Notes: a model not told the origin generated them from the letters alone. A stretch of DNA of 64,000 nt from Macrothele yani (GCA_039090855.1 CM077025.1:101722489-101786488), one strand, 5' to 3'. Shown: positions 11,164 through 20,999, counted from the first letter of the stretch. A program made the numbers and translations.

Positions 11164-12358
11164 AGCCAGGTTCCCACGGAGTCATGGACAGAGTGAGAAC
11201 ATGACCAAAGGGACCGGAGGTCATACTCACTACCGAGTGGGAACTAGTAGTCGTTGCACAGGTGATAGCACATGACTTTGAAGAAAGCAGTCGTAACCAC
11301 TCTGGCGTGCTGGAGTGATCAGGACCAACTCAAGTCATATAAAAGCTTCCTAGCCGGGCTGTTTGTTTGTTGTGTAGCTTATTTTCTTTCAAAAATATCA
11401 GTGTATAAAATGAACAATACTCAGTTCATCAAATTTGTTGAATTGTACCGTGAAGCAGAATGTTTGTGGAATACTAATTCTTCAGTGTACAGGGATCGGA
11501 ACACGAAAGATCAATGATTAAAAGAAATATCTCAAGAAATGCCCATAGAAGGTTTTGGTCCTCAAGAAGTTGCACAAAAAATTAAGAACATTAGATCTAC
11601 TAATTATCAAGAATTAACAAAAATAAGCAATTCCAAGATATCAGGAGTCTCTGCTGACGAAATTTATCTGCCCAAAGTACCTTGGTTCGATGTTGTGGAC
11701 GCTTTTTTAAAGAAAGTTTCTAAAATCAACCCTACAACATCTAACTTGTTAAGTAATAAACCGCAAGCCACCCCCATAGGGCTACAAGAACAGCAAACAT
11801 TTCTAGAGAGTTCTGTACCTGGAGAGCTGTCTGAAAGAAATCCATCGAACCAACCAGAGGTTAGTTACTCGATCTTTACGTCTCCTCTAATTTCAGCAAG
11901 TTCTTCAAAAAGACAGCATCTTCAGAAATGAAATGCATCTCCTACATACATTGGAGAAGCCATAAGTAAATTAGAAACTCAACAAAAAAAAAAAAAACTC
12001 TGCAGAGATGGAATTTGGCGTGTGGTGTCAAAGTTTGGCTAAACAGTTGAACAATATGGAAGCTATGAGGGCACTCAATTTGCACATTTAAATTCAGACC
12101 ATTGTTTCCAATGAGAGGATAGCTTACGAAAATAAAAATAATTTCACCCATCCAAACATGTTCCCCCACCACAGCCCAGCACGTACTCTGGTCTACATAC
12201 TGCCATCCTCCTTGACTCTGAGGGCGAGAAGAAGCGTTTGAAAAGCCAAGTGGGAACAGGAGATGGGCATAATTAAGCAGGTCGATTATGCAAGTTGCGT
12301 GACTCACTAATATAAAGTAGTGTTCTTGATTGGTCCGTGACTACGTGGGAACCTGGCT
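11164..12358. mobile_element. Harbinger-type DNA transposon lacking transposase
   Basis: The element has terminal inverted repeats beginning AGCCAGGTTCCCACG at both ends (11164 and, inverted, 12358), with similarity over about 27 bases. It is flanked by TAA at 11161-11163 and 12359-12361. A 3-bp TAA/TTA duplication is the hallmark of PIF/Harbinger elements. Of the two usual genes (DDE nuclease and Myb/MADF-type DNA-binding protein), only the second is found inside, so it is non-autonomous. Confidence 0.8.
11410..12115 (+). pseudogene. MADF (Myb/SANT-like) protein of the Harbinger element, broken
   Basis: From the ATG at 11410 the frame encodes FIKFVELYREAECLW, NTNSSVYRDRNTKDQ, an in-frame TGA at 11515, then LKEISQEM, EVAQKIKNIRSTNYQEL and LPKVPWFDVVDAFLKK, which together form a MADF domain of about 90 residues. 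In MADF proteins the residue at the TGA is commonly Trp, so a single TGG-to-TGA change is likely. A Ser/Gln-rich linker follows to a TGA at 11929, and after an A-run slip near 11985 a BESS-like block (EFGVWCQSLAKQL...RALNLHI) can be read. In Harbinger elements this protein helps nuclear import and DNA binding of the transposase. The 46 codons upstream of 11410 are also open but do not look conserved. Confidence 0.75.
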
Positions 12359-12727
12359 TAATTCTTGAGCTGATGAGTTTCAGCCTTGATGAAAACTGTT
12401 AACTTTAATGAGAAATACCGTGGAACCTTGGTTATACATTTTGGTAGGAGATGGCCTTAAAAAATGTATAAAAGAAATTTCAGAATGTTAAGTAATATTG
12501 TAAAATTTTGAATGCCTCCAAAAAGAAAAAATAAGGTACAAAAAAACACATAATTTTAGATTATGCCCATGTATTTTTTATAATGTAAGACATACGTACA
12601 TACATGAATACTTTTTTGCTACCTTAAGACTATGTCTATTTCGACTGTTGTAAGAAATTTAGCAAAATTTTATATTTTTAATATATGAAAACAAAAAACT
12701 TACTTTTGAAATACAGGGTAATTCAAA

Positions 12728-12868
12728 ATGATTGCCCCAATTACCAATGCCAATACCTGGTTTATGAACATAGATACAGAGTTGCACAATAAAGAAGGAA
12801 GTTTAGAATTTTGTTTCCATACTTTACAAATGCTCTATGTGACTCCCATTGGTAATTGGGGCAATCAA
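12728..12868. repeat. Small inverted repeat (MITE-like)
   Basis: TGATTGCCCCAATTACCAATG at 12730-12750 is the exact complement of CATTGGTAATTGGGGCAATCA at about 12848-12868, around a 97-base loop. The outer sequence ACAGGGTAATTCAAAATGA resembles the terminal repeat of the mariner element at 60579-62812, so this may be a miniature derivative. Confidence 0.65.
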
Positions 12869-12869
12869 A

Positions 12870-13893
12870 ATGATTACACATTTCCTAAAACTTCAAAGTT
12901 AAAACTGTAACCCATAATTATTTACAAATGCACACCAGTAATTAGTTGAAGTAAAACCAAACTTGACACTACAAATACCATTATCCTCAATAATCTTTGA
13001 CCTCTCCCCACACAGCAACAACCATACTGTCATAGCACTTTCAGCCTCAGCCCAGGCCATTTTCAAGAAGTGGACGTAACAGATGATCCTCCGTCCCCGC
13101 CCTCCAATGCAGCGAATGTTCTAGTTCTCGCAGGCATCGTCTCATCACCGTTTTTCACTCACAGCTCAGGTGTAGTGGTGCCATCTATTAGATGACCCAA
13201 CAGTCTTCTTTTTCTTTTCGTACTTGCAAATATCTGTTCGATAGTCGGTTGTAGTTGATTTTTGAAATTAATCTTCTTATAATCTATCATAATTTTATTT
13301 TTTATATTACGTTACATCATTTTTTTCCCCTGTTCTTTCTTCTCTGTGGCCTTCCATTCTGATCAAATCCTTCCAATACGTGTTTAAGCTATTAAGATCG
13401 TTAACATTATATAACCTGTGTCTGTTTTTGAGAGAGAAGAACAGGGGGGGATGATGTAACGTAATATAAAAAAAATTATGGTAGATTATAGGAAGAATAA
13501 TTTAAAAAATCAACTACACCCAGTTATCAAACAGATATTTGCAAGTACGAAAATAAAAAGACTGTTCTGTCATCTAATAGATGGTGCCATTGCGTCTGAG
13601 CGGTGAAGAACGGAGATGAGACGATGCTACGCGAGAACTAGAACATTCGCTGCATTGGAGGGCAGGGACGGAGGATCATCTTTTAGGTCCACTCCTAGAT
13701 AATGGCCTGGGCTGAGGCTGAAAGTGCTGGGATAGTACGGTTGTTGCTGTGAGGGGCGAGGTCCAAGAGTATTGAGGATGATGGTATTTGTAGTGTCAGG
13801 TTTGGTTTGGTTTCAATTAATTTACTGGTGTGCAGCTGTAAATAATTATGGGTTACAGTTTTAACTTTGAAGTGTAAAGAAATGTGTAATATA
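12870..13893. repeat. Large foldback, arms about 460 bp
   Basis: The left arm (12870-13337) is the reverse complement of the right arm (about 13437-13893) with scattered substitutions. For example AACTTCAAAGTTAAAACTGTAACCC at the left is answered by GGGTTACAGTTTTAACTTTGAAG at the right. The spacer is about 100 bases. Each arm holds a GCCATCTATTAGATG word similar to the one in the PLE terminal repeats at 14.5 and 20.1 kb, so it may be an inverted terminal-repeat pair of another PLE. I found no convincing hammerhead core here. Confidence 0.75.
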
Positions 13894-14440
13894 TGTGTTT
13901 TTTATTGAAGTTTTTAATTAGATATTGGTGTTTAAGGGAGTTGAATTAGTGTAATTGTAGTTGATTATTTTGAATAGGCATTTAGTTATTGAAGGGGGGG
14001 GCGAAAAAAAAAACGAAGTTTGTGTGTGTTGAAAAAGACGTGTTTTGGGCCTTGAACCATGATGTAGCTGATAAAAAATTACATGTTGGAAATGTGTACA
14101 GGAGATGAAAACCTCCTAAATGATATTTAGGATAAAGGTAAGTAACCTCAAAATGTAGCCTATACATAATATCTAAGGTATTTTACCTGATATTGTCAAA
14201 GTATTTATCACGTTGTTTGCTCTGTGAGGCATGTGCTCCTGGCCCCGAGAGGTCTCTTACGTTACGGACCTTTGGTTAGTTATAAAAAATTTGCAGAAAT
14301 AAAACAGTTAGGTTATATATTTTCAGTTCCACATTCATTGACTTGCACAGTCAAACGTTTAACATTTACTATTAATTAAAAGATTTTAGTAGAAAGTTAT
14401 ACTCATTGGGTCAGGAGACGTCTCAGACGTGGTTCGTTGT

Positions 14441-14487
14441 TGTGGCGAGCGCTTTCTGCGGTACGTTTAGCGCCATCTTCAGGCCGT
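14441..14487 (-). ncRNA. Hammerhead-like motif of PLE-A1
   Basis: On the minus strand the order is GGC, CTGAAGA, an imperfect helix II hairpin (TGG...CCGCA), GAAA, then AGCGCT, C, GCC. GGC/GCC forms helix I. AGCGCT is a self-complementary word that takes the place of helix III. The core bases of a hammerhead are all present. Predicted cleavage is after the C that follows AGCGCT. Confidence 0.6.
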
Positions 14488-14794
14488 TATTTCTACACGA
14501 GGGTTCCTCGCCCATGTGTGGTTTTGGAGTTGCCTGTCGGGAATCGATGGGAAAGTTTGCTGCCAATGTGTCGCCATCTACTGGATGAGTTGGTAGGTAT
14601 CGGTCGTAAGTATAGTGTGTCTCTCTATGTGTTAGGGGATTTGTTTCTAATGTGTCGCCACCTATTAGGTGAGTTGGTAGGTATCAGTCGTCAGTATAAT
14701 TCTTTTGTGTAAATATTTTTGGGCTATTATTATTTGTTCATAGAAACAGGTGTATTTTTTTTCCTCTTTGTTTATTGGTGTAATTTTTTGTAAT

Positions 14795-14825
<31 letters not shown>

Positions 14826-16441
14826 TGGCTGCTTTTTTATGGATTTTTCTTTTTTTACAAGTGATTTCCAGGCTGTGTCTAGTGTGGTGGGGTCTTGTAA
14901 GTTGCATATTTTATCTTTTTTTTTTTTTTGTTCATTTATAACGCGTTCGGAAATTCTTAATTCTTTTCGTTTGTGTGGGTGGTTAGTAATTCAATATTTT
15001 CAAAATCAGTGTATTGTTTATGTTTAACACAGTGTTGAATAAGTGCTGTTTTTTCTTCTTTTTTGTTCGTTTTTTATGTGTTGATGTAATCTTTTTATTA
15101 ATCTAATTTTAGTGCTGCCAATGTATGATATGTGGTCTTCAGAACTCAGTGAAACAATAGGAATTTCATATACGCCTGCTGATTGTAGTATATTATTGTT
15201 ACTTTTTTCTTAATAATTAAGTCACCAATATTCTGAACTGAATGTCCAAAAATAATGTTGTGTTTCTTCATTAATCTTAAAAATTTTCCACTTAGTCCTC
15301 TAATAAAAGGGAAAGAACCTGAAAATTTGTATTTCTTTTTGGGATGTTTTGTCTAGACTCTTTTAATTTCATCTTGTATTCAAAAATCAGCTTTTTGACG
15401 GTCTTTGTGTCATATCCAAATTGTTTGGTTGTGTTAATGATCCACTGGATTTCTTCTTCTCTGTATTTTCTATTTGAGGAATGTGTGAAAGCAATACCCA
15501 ATTCCTAATCCATTTATTTTATGAGTTTTGGGGTGTTCAGATTGGTATGGGATCATTATAGGTACATAGGTTGGTTTTCTAAAAACTCTGTATTCCAAAT
15601 TTAAGTCTTTTTTTATTAGTTCAATATCTAAGAAGGAATTTTTTTCATTTTGTTCAAATTCTAAAGTTAATTCAATTTCTGTGTAACAAGTGGTAAATTT
15701 ATTCTTCAATATTTCAAGTTCTTCTTGTTTTAATTTAGATAAAATAAAGATGTCATCGACGTATCTACAATAATGATAGGTGGGTTTGGTAGTTTTTTAA
15801 TAATTTTGTTTTCTATATCACTCATGATTATTTCTGAAAATAAAGAAGATAATGGGGATACCATTGGAGCTCCTACTTCTTGCCTGTAGATTTTTTTGTC
15901 AAACTCAATGTAATTGTTATTGGAAATATAGGATAAAATGTTAAATAACCCTTGTAATTGTGTATTATTTAAGTGAGATTTATTTTTTTAATTCTTTAAT
16001 GATAATGTCTATGGCTTTTGGTACAGGGGTACTTGGGAATAATGATTTAACATCTAAACTTGCCATAAACATGTCAGATAGTGAAATATTAATAGATTTT
16101 ATTTTCTCAATGAACTCTAAACTGCTTTTTAAGCAGTATTCATTATTCATGAAAAAGGGGGCCAAAAATTTGTATAATTTCCTTTCTAGATTTATTAGAG
16201 GGGACTTTGATTTTGGAACAATAACTCTAAATGGTCTATCGGGCTTATGGGTTTTTATTTTCCCAAAAATACTTGGAACTACAGTACCTACTGGTGGATA
16301 AGGCTCTGGTAATTTCTGAAGGAAGTGAACTATGATTTCTTATTTTTGCTAAAAAGTTTATCTGAGAGTCCATAGGGTCTTTTTTAATTATCTCACATTT
16401 TAATTCCTCAATAGCTGTGTTCATTTTAACAATATATTCAC

Positions 16442-16842
16442 GAAAGAAATACGGGATTACGCCATATAATACAAATTTTGAAGATGACAATCCGATTTTT
16501 GGCGTAAATGTGACAAGGATGGTAAGCCAGATAATTTTTGAAAACTTGAAAATTTCATCGTCCTGGAGCGGGACTCGAACCCGCGTCTCCCAGAAAACGC
16601 CTAGGTATGCTAACCACTACACCACCCAGAACGACCAAGTTTCAAGTTTCCGATCAATTTGAATTTAACCATCACAGGATTCGCTAGTCGAAGCAACCGG
16701 CATTCATGTTTAGCGAATCTGGAGGTTAATAATCCTATCCCGTGATTGCCCGGAGAAGCAGATAAATCATGAAAGAAAAATTATCTACTTACCATCCTTG
16801 TCACATTTACGCCAAAAATCGGATTGTCATCTTCAAAAAAAT
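16442..16842. mobile_element. 401-bp SINE/foldback insert in PLE-A1
   Basis: The insert splits the A1 coding region and is flanked by ATATATTCAC at 16432-16441 and 16843-16852. It contains perfect inverted arms of about 50 bases (16477-16526 and 16788-16837), a one-sided 35-base extension at the left (16442-16476) and an internal tRNA-like sequence. Its layout copies that of the PLE insertions in this window, although no RT or GIY-YIG code is inside. It may be mobilised by PLE machinery. Confidence 0.75.
16560..16632 (-). other. tRNA-like SINE head, copy 2
   Basis: On the minus strand TTCTGGG pairs with TCCAGGA as a seven-base-pair acceptor stem. The D arm reads GTGTAGTGGTTAGCAT, and the anticodon stem CCTAG/CTGGG closes a seven-base loop GCGTTTT. 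The T arm is GCGGG-TTCGAGT-CCCGC with an exact B box. The anticodon loop lacks the universal U33, so it is probably not a working tRNA. A related copy at 10940-11012 shares flanking non-tRNA sequence, which points to a tRNA-derived SINE. Confidence 0.65.
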
Positions 16843-17607
16843 ATATATTCACTTTTATCTAGTATTATTAACTGATTTGATTTATCTGCTTCGCAAATTA
16901 CAATAGTAGGGTCTTTTTTTAGGTCTAGTAGTTGTTGTCTTTCATATGTCATCTTTCTAAGTTTAATTTTTATTTTTAACTGCATATTATATTCATCCAA
17001 TATATTTCTATATAACTTAAATCTTAAAGTTGGTTTGTGTATATATGGGACACTTTGAATGATGGTCTCGATTTTTGGAATACACCTTTCAGTTGGGGGA
17101 ATGTTCTGCGGGTACGTAAATTTTTTACCCTTCTGTAATGCAGCCTGTTGTACTTCGGAGAGTTCGAGGTTAGAGTAATTTTGAAATGTGGGTAGCGAAT
17201 AATTTTGAAATGTGGGTAGCAAATAATGTAAAAAATTTGTGTACCCGCAGAACATTCCCCCAACTGAAAGGTGTATTCCAAAAATCGAGACCATCATTCA
17301 AAGCGTCCCATATACACACAAACCAACTTTAAGATTTAAGTTATATAGAAATATATTGGATGAATATAATATGCAGTCAAAAAAAGAAATTAAACTTGGA
17401 AAGATGACATATGAAAGACAACTACTACTAGACCTAAAAAAAGACCCTACTATTGTAATTTGTGAAGCAGATAAATCAAATCAGTTAATAATACTAGAGA
17501 AAAGTGAATATATTTTTTGAATAAAGCTCATATTGAGAAATGGCTTCCTAGTTTAATTGAATTAATAATCTAAAGCAACTTATGGGAATTTACTAGGAAA
17601 TTTTTTC

Positions 17608-17656
17608 ATTTATAGCAAATTTTCGGAGAAAACTCTTCTCCTTCTTCAGGCTCTCT
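17608..17656 (-). ncRNA. Hammerhead-like motif, array unit 1
   Basis: On the minus strand: AGC, CTGAAGA, one unpaired A, helix II GGAGAA-GAGT-TTCTCC, GAAA, helix III word AATT (the A of GAAA counted), U, then GCT pairing with AGC as helix I. Predicted cleavage lies between 17617 and 17616. The nucleotide at the cleavage position is U, allowed but usually slower than C or A. Confidence 0.6.
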
Positions 17657-17810
17657 TGTTGTTGTCACTTTTTGCTTTATTGTTTGCCAAGTATCTGACC
17701 CATACTCTGTTCTAATTCTTTGAATAAAGCTCATATTGAGAAATGGCTTCCTAGTTTAATTGAATTAATAATCTAAAGCAACTTATGGGAATTTACTAGG
17801 AAATTTTTTC

Positions 17811-17859
17811 ATTTATAGCAAATTTTCGGAGAAAACTCTTCTCCTTCTTCAGGCTCTCT
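17811..17859 (-). ncRNA. Hammerhead-like motif, array unit 2
   Basis: This is identical to unit 1, displaced by 203 bases. Cleavage at both units would free a 203-nt RNA. Confidence 0.6.
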
Positions 17860-18013
17860 TGTTGTTGTCACTTTTTGCTTTATTGTTTGCCAAGTATCTG
17901 ACCCATACTCTGTTCTAATTCTTTGAATAAAGCTCATATTGAGAAATGGCTTCCTAGTTTAATTGAATTAATAATCTAAAGCAACTTATGGGAATTTACT
18001 AGGAAATTTTTTC

Positions 18014-18062
18014 ATTTATAGCAAATTTTCGGAGAAAACTCTTCTCCTTCTTCAGGCTCTCT
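18014..18062 (-). ncRNA. Hammerhead-like motif, array unit 3
   Basis: This third identical copy is in the truncated last unit, 20 bases before the junction with the reverse transcriptase fragment. Confidence 0.6.
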
Positions 18063-19868
18063 TGTTGTTGTCACTTTTTGCTTCCTACTTCTTGCCTGTA
18101 GATTTTTTTGTCAAACTCAAAGTAATTGTTATTGGAAATATAGGATAAAATGTTAAACGAAAATTTGCTATAAATGTTAAACGAAAATTTGCTATAAATG
18201 AAAAAAAAATTTCCTAGTAAATTCCCATAAGTTGCTTTAGATTATTAATAAGTGAATATATTGTTAAAATGAACACAGCTATTGAGGAATTAAAATGTGA
18301 GATAATTAAAAAAGACCCTGTGGACTCTCAGATAAACTTTTTAGCAAAAATAAGAAATCATAGTTCACTTCCTTCAGAAATTACGAGAGCCTATCCACCA
18401 GTAGGTACTGTAGTTCCAAGTATTTTGGGGAAAATAAAAACCCATAAACCCGATAGACCATTTAGAGTTATTGTTCCAAAATCAAAGTCGTCCCCTCTAA
18501 TAAATCTAGAAAGGAAATTATACAAATTTTTGGCCCCCTTTTTCATGAATAATGAATACTGCTTAAAAAGCAGTTTAGAGTTCATTGAGAAAATAAAATC
18601 TATTAATATTTCACTATCTGACATGTTTATGGCAAGTTTAGATGTTAAATCATTATTCCCAAGTACCCCTGTACCAAAAGCCATAGACATTATCATTAAA
18701 GAATTAAAAAATAAATCTCACTTAAATAATACACAATTACAAGGGTTATTTAACATTTTATCCTATATTTCCAATAACAATTACATTGAGTTTGACAAAA
18801 AAATCTACAGGCAAGAAGTAGGAGCTCCAATGGGATCCCCATTATCTTCTTTATTTTCAGAAATAATCATGAGTGATATAGAAAACAAAATTATTAAAAA
18901 ACTACCAAACCCACCTATCATTTATTGTAGATACGTCGATGACATCTTTATTTTATCTAAATTAAAACAAGAAGAACTTGAAATATTGAAGAATAAATTT
19001 ACCACTTGTTACACAGAAATTGAATTAACTTTAGAATTTGAACAAAATGAAAAAAATTCCTTCTTAGATATCGAACTAATAAAAAAAGACTTAAATTTGG
19101 AATACAGAGTTTTTAGAAAACCAACCTATGTACCTATAATGATCCCATACCAATCTGAACATCCCAAAACTCATAAAATAAATGGATTAGGAATTGGGTA
19201 AAAAGAGCTTTCACACATTCCTCAAATAGAAAATACAGAGAAGAAGAAATCCAGTGGATCATTAACACAACCAAACAATTTGGATATGACACAAAGACCG
19301 TCAAAAAGCTGATTTTTGAATACAAGATGAAATTAAAAGAGTCTAGACAAAACATCCCAAAAAAGAAATACAAATTTTCAGGTTCTTTCCCTTTTATTAG
19401 AGGACTAAGTGGAAAATTTTTAAGATTAATGAAGAAACACAACATTATTTTTGGACATTCAGTTCAGAATATTGGTGACTTAATTATTAAGAAAAAAAGT
19501 AACAATAATATACTACAATCAGCAGGCGTATATGAAATTCCTATTGTTTCACAGAGTTCTGAAGACCACATATCATACATTGGCAGCACAAAAAATAGAT
19601 TAATAAAAAGATTACATCAACACATAAAAAACAGGAACAAAGAAGAAGAAAAAGCAGCACTTATCCAACACTGTATTAAACATAAACAATACCCTGATTT
19701 TGAAAATATTAAATTACTAACCACCCACACAAACGAAGAAGAATTAAGAATTTCCGAAAGCGTTATAATTGAACAAAAAAAAGGTAAAATATGCAACTTA
19801 CAAGACCCCACCACACTAGACACAGCCTGGAAATCACTTATAAAAATAGAAAAAATCCATAAAAAAGC

Positions 19869-19903
<35 letters not shown>

Positions 19904-20211
19904 ATTACAAAAAAATACACCAATAAACAAAGAGGGAAAAAAATACACCTGTTTCTATGAACAAATAATAATAGCCCAAAAATATTTACACAAAAGAATT
20001 ATACTGATGACTGATACCTACCAACTCATCCAATAGGTGGCAACACATTAGAAACAAATCACCTAACACATAGAGACACACACTATACTTACGACCGATA
20101 CCTACCAACTTATCCAGTAGATGGCGACACATTGGCAGCAAACCTTCCCATCGATTCCCGACAGGCAACTCCAAAACCACACACAGGCGAGGAACCCTTG
20201 TGTAGAAATAA

Positions 20212-20255
20212 CGGCCTGAAAACGGCGCTAAACGTACCGCAGAAAGCGCTCGCCA
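20212..20255 (+). ncRNA. Hammerhead-like motif of PLE-A2, core mutated
   Basis: This counterpart of 14441-14487 is in inverted orientation: GGC, CTGAAAA (G8 replaced by A), helix II, GAAA, AGCGCT, C, GCC. The G8 change would be expected to abolish cleavage, while A1 keeps the intact core. Confidence 0.55.
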
Positions 20256-20999
20256 CAACAACGAACCACGTCTGAGACGTCTCCTGACCCGATGAGTATA
20301 ACTCTTTCTACTAAAATCTTTTCATTAATAGTAAATTTTAAATATTTGACTGTGCAAGTGAATTAATGTGGAACTGGAAATATATAACCTAACTGTTTTA
20401 TTTCTGCAAATTTTTTATAACTAACCAAAGGTCCGTAACGTAAGAGACCTCTCGGGGCCGGGAGCACGTGCCTCAGAGAGCAAACAACGTGAGAAATACT
20501 TTGACAATATCAGGTAAAATACCTTAGATATTATGTATAGTTTAATTAAAATCACGTTTATAACATAAGACAACCTATAAGATAGTCTCATGAATTGCAT
20601 TTTTCGTAACTCAAAATGTAGATTATGTCTAAATAGCACATTAATAATTAAGCAGCAAACTGACATTTTGACATTTGCAATGCTGTATGAATATACTGTA
20701 CTAGGTAGGAAACCCGAATAGGGTTTTATTTTGTATTCAATACCACTATTACACATCCTTTATTTGTAATTATCACTTTCTTCAAAGCAGTTCTTGTTGA
20801 TATGATGAAGAGACTATCGTGCTGATTGATACACAAATAAAGAAGATAGCTGTCTAAGCACGAACACTTTAGCTCAAACCAATTACAACACTCAAATGAA
20901 GCTAAGACGTATCACCGGTATCAAAAGTATACACAGTTAAAACCATGACGACACAAATAACTCATTCCATTGAGGTTTAAAAAGGTTTAATGTTAAAAA

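Larger units (their letters stand above)
14793..17235 (-). pseudogene. PLE-A1 reverse transcriptase / GIY-YIG protein, broken
   Basis: Reading down the minus strand from 17235: an N-terminal segment with LELSEVQQAALQKGKKF and a long charged helix (ends about 16853). Then, after the insert at 16442-16842, a block with KIKTHKPDRPFR-like fingers, MASLDVKSLF (motif A Asp), GAPMGSPLSSL-like motif B (partly lost) and CRYVDD (motif C, about 15755-15772). Then a C-terminal GIY-YIG nuclease region at about 15210-14830 ending in a Lys-rich tail encoded by the T-run at 14800-14826. Several frameshifts and stops break it. In PLEs the RT copies the RNA at a nick and GIY-YIG makes the nick. It shares with A2 an old frameshift between RT and GIY-YIG. 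Confidence 0.8.
17515..18082 (-). repeat. 203-bp tandem repeat, about 2.8 units
   Basis: The word ATAAAGCTCATATTGAGAAA begins at 17521, 17724 and 17927, giving an exact 203-base period. I see no difference among the three units as far as each extends. The last unit breaks off at 18082 inside CACTTTTTGCTT. Exact identity implies recent formation or copying from one circular template. Confidence 0.9.
17515..18249. mobile_element. Insert with 203-bp hammerhead tandem array and PLE RT scrap
   Basis: The insert interrupts PLE-A2 and is flanked by AAGTGAATATATT at 17502-17514 and 18250-18262, a 13-bp target duplication. It has three parts. First, about 2.8 identical units of 203 bp run from 17515 to 18082 with hammerhead motifs on the minus strand. 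Second, 18083-18157 is 75 bases of PLE-A reverse transcriptase in minus orientation, matching about 15875-15950. Third, 18158-18249 is an inverted piece of the same 203-bp unit, with a 24-base start repeated twice. The unit encodes no protein. This resembles a retrozyme: multimeric copies of a small ribozyme RNA put back by a PLE enzyme that switched templates. Confidence 0.8.
17236..19926 (+). pseudogene. PLE-A2 reverse transcriptase / GIY-YIG protein, split
   Basis: The N-terminal part (17239-17514) is open up to the array insert. It resumes at 18263, giving 310 open codons to 19201. These show KIKTHKPDRPFRVIVPKS (fingers), FMASLDVKSLF (motif A Asp), RQEVGAPMGSPLSSLF (motif B), IYCRYVDDIFIL (motif C) and SFLDIELIKKD, a full PLE-type reverse transcriptase palm. 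A stop at 19199 comes from a frameshift shared with A1. The next frame (19203-19926) carries GVYEIP and YIGSTKNRLIKRLHQH of a GIY-YIG nuclease with a conserved downstream Glu region, then a Lys tail encoded by the A-run at 19870-19899. The start of the native protein is missing. This is the best preserved family A copy. Confidence 0.85.
14159..20606. mobile_element. Penelope-like element pair A1/A2, head to head
   Basis: Two PLE copies lie in inverted orientation with their truncated 5' ends meeting near 17235: A1 on the minus strand (14159-17235) and A2 on the + strand (17236-20540). Their outer ends are the same terminal sequence (TATACATAATATCTAAGG and its complement). The unit is flanked by TAACCTCAAAATGTAG at 14143-14158 and TAACTCAAAATGTAG at 20607-20621, a 15-16 bp target duplication with one indel. 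On the right only, 66 bases (20541-20606) sit between the terminal repeat and the duplication. The same 65 bases occur at the right of A3 (26796-26860), so they belong to the element. A1 is split by a SINE-like insert and A2 by the hammerhead array. Confidence 0.85.

Noticed and set aside
12366..12410. CTGATGAGTTTCAGCC... as a hammerhead core
   Set aside because: No GAAA with a following palindrome sits at the right place behind a hairpin.
13100..13680. Hammerhead in the 12.9-13.9 kb foldback (TGATGAGACGATGCC...GAGAACTAG)
   Set aside because: There is no helix II pairing and the residue after GAA is C, not A.
14200..14275. Possible second hammerhead in the PLE-A terminal repeat (CTGTGAGGC...GGCCCCGAGAGGTC)
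   Set aside because: The spacing resembles a hammerhead, but CTGTGAG and CGAGAG do not fit CUGANGA and GAAA, and the change is shared by all copies (20.5, 24.6, 26.7 kb).
16560..16632. A working tRNA gene
   Set aside because: The cloverleaf is good but the anticodon loop lacks U33, and a related copy with shared non-tRNA flanks points to a SINE.
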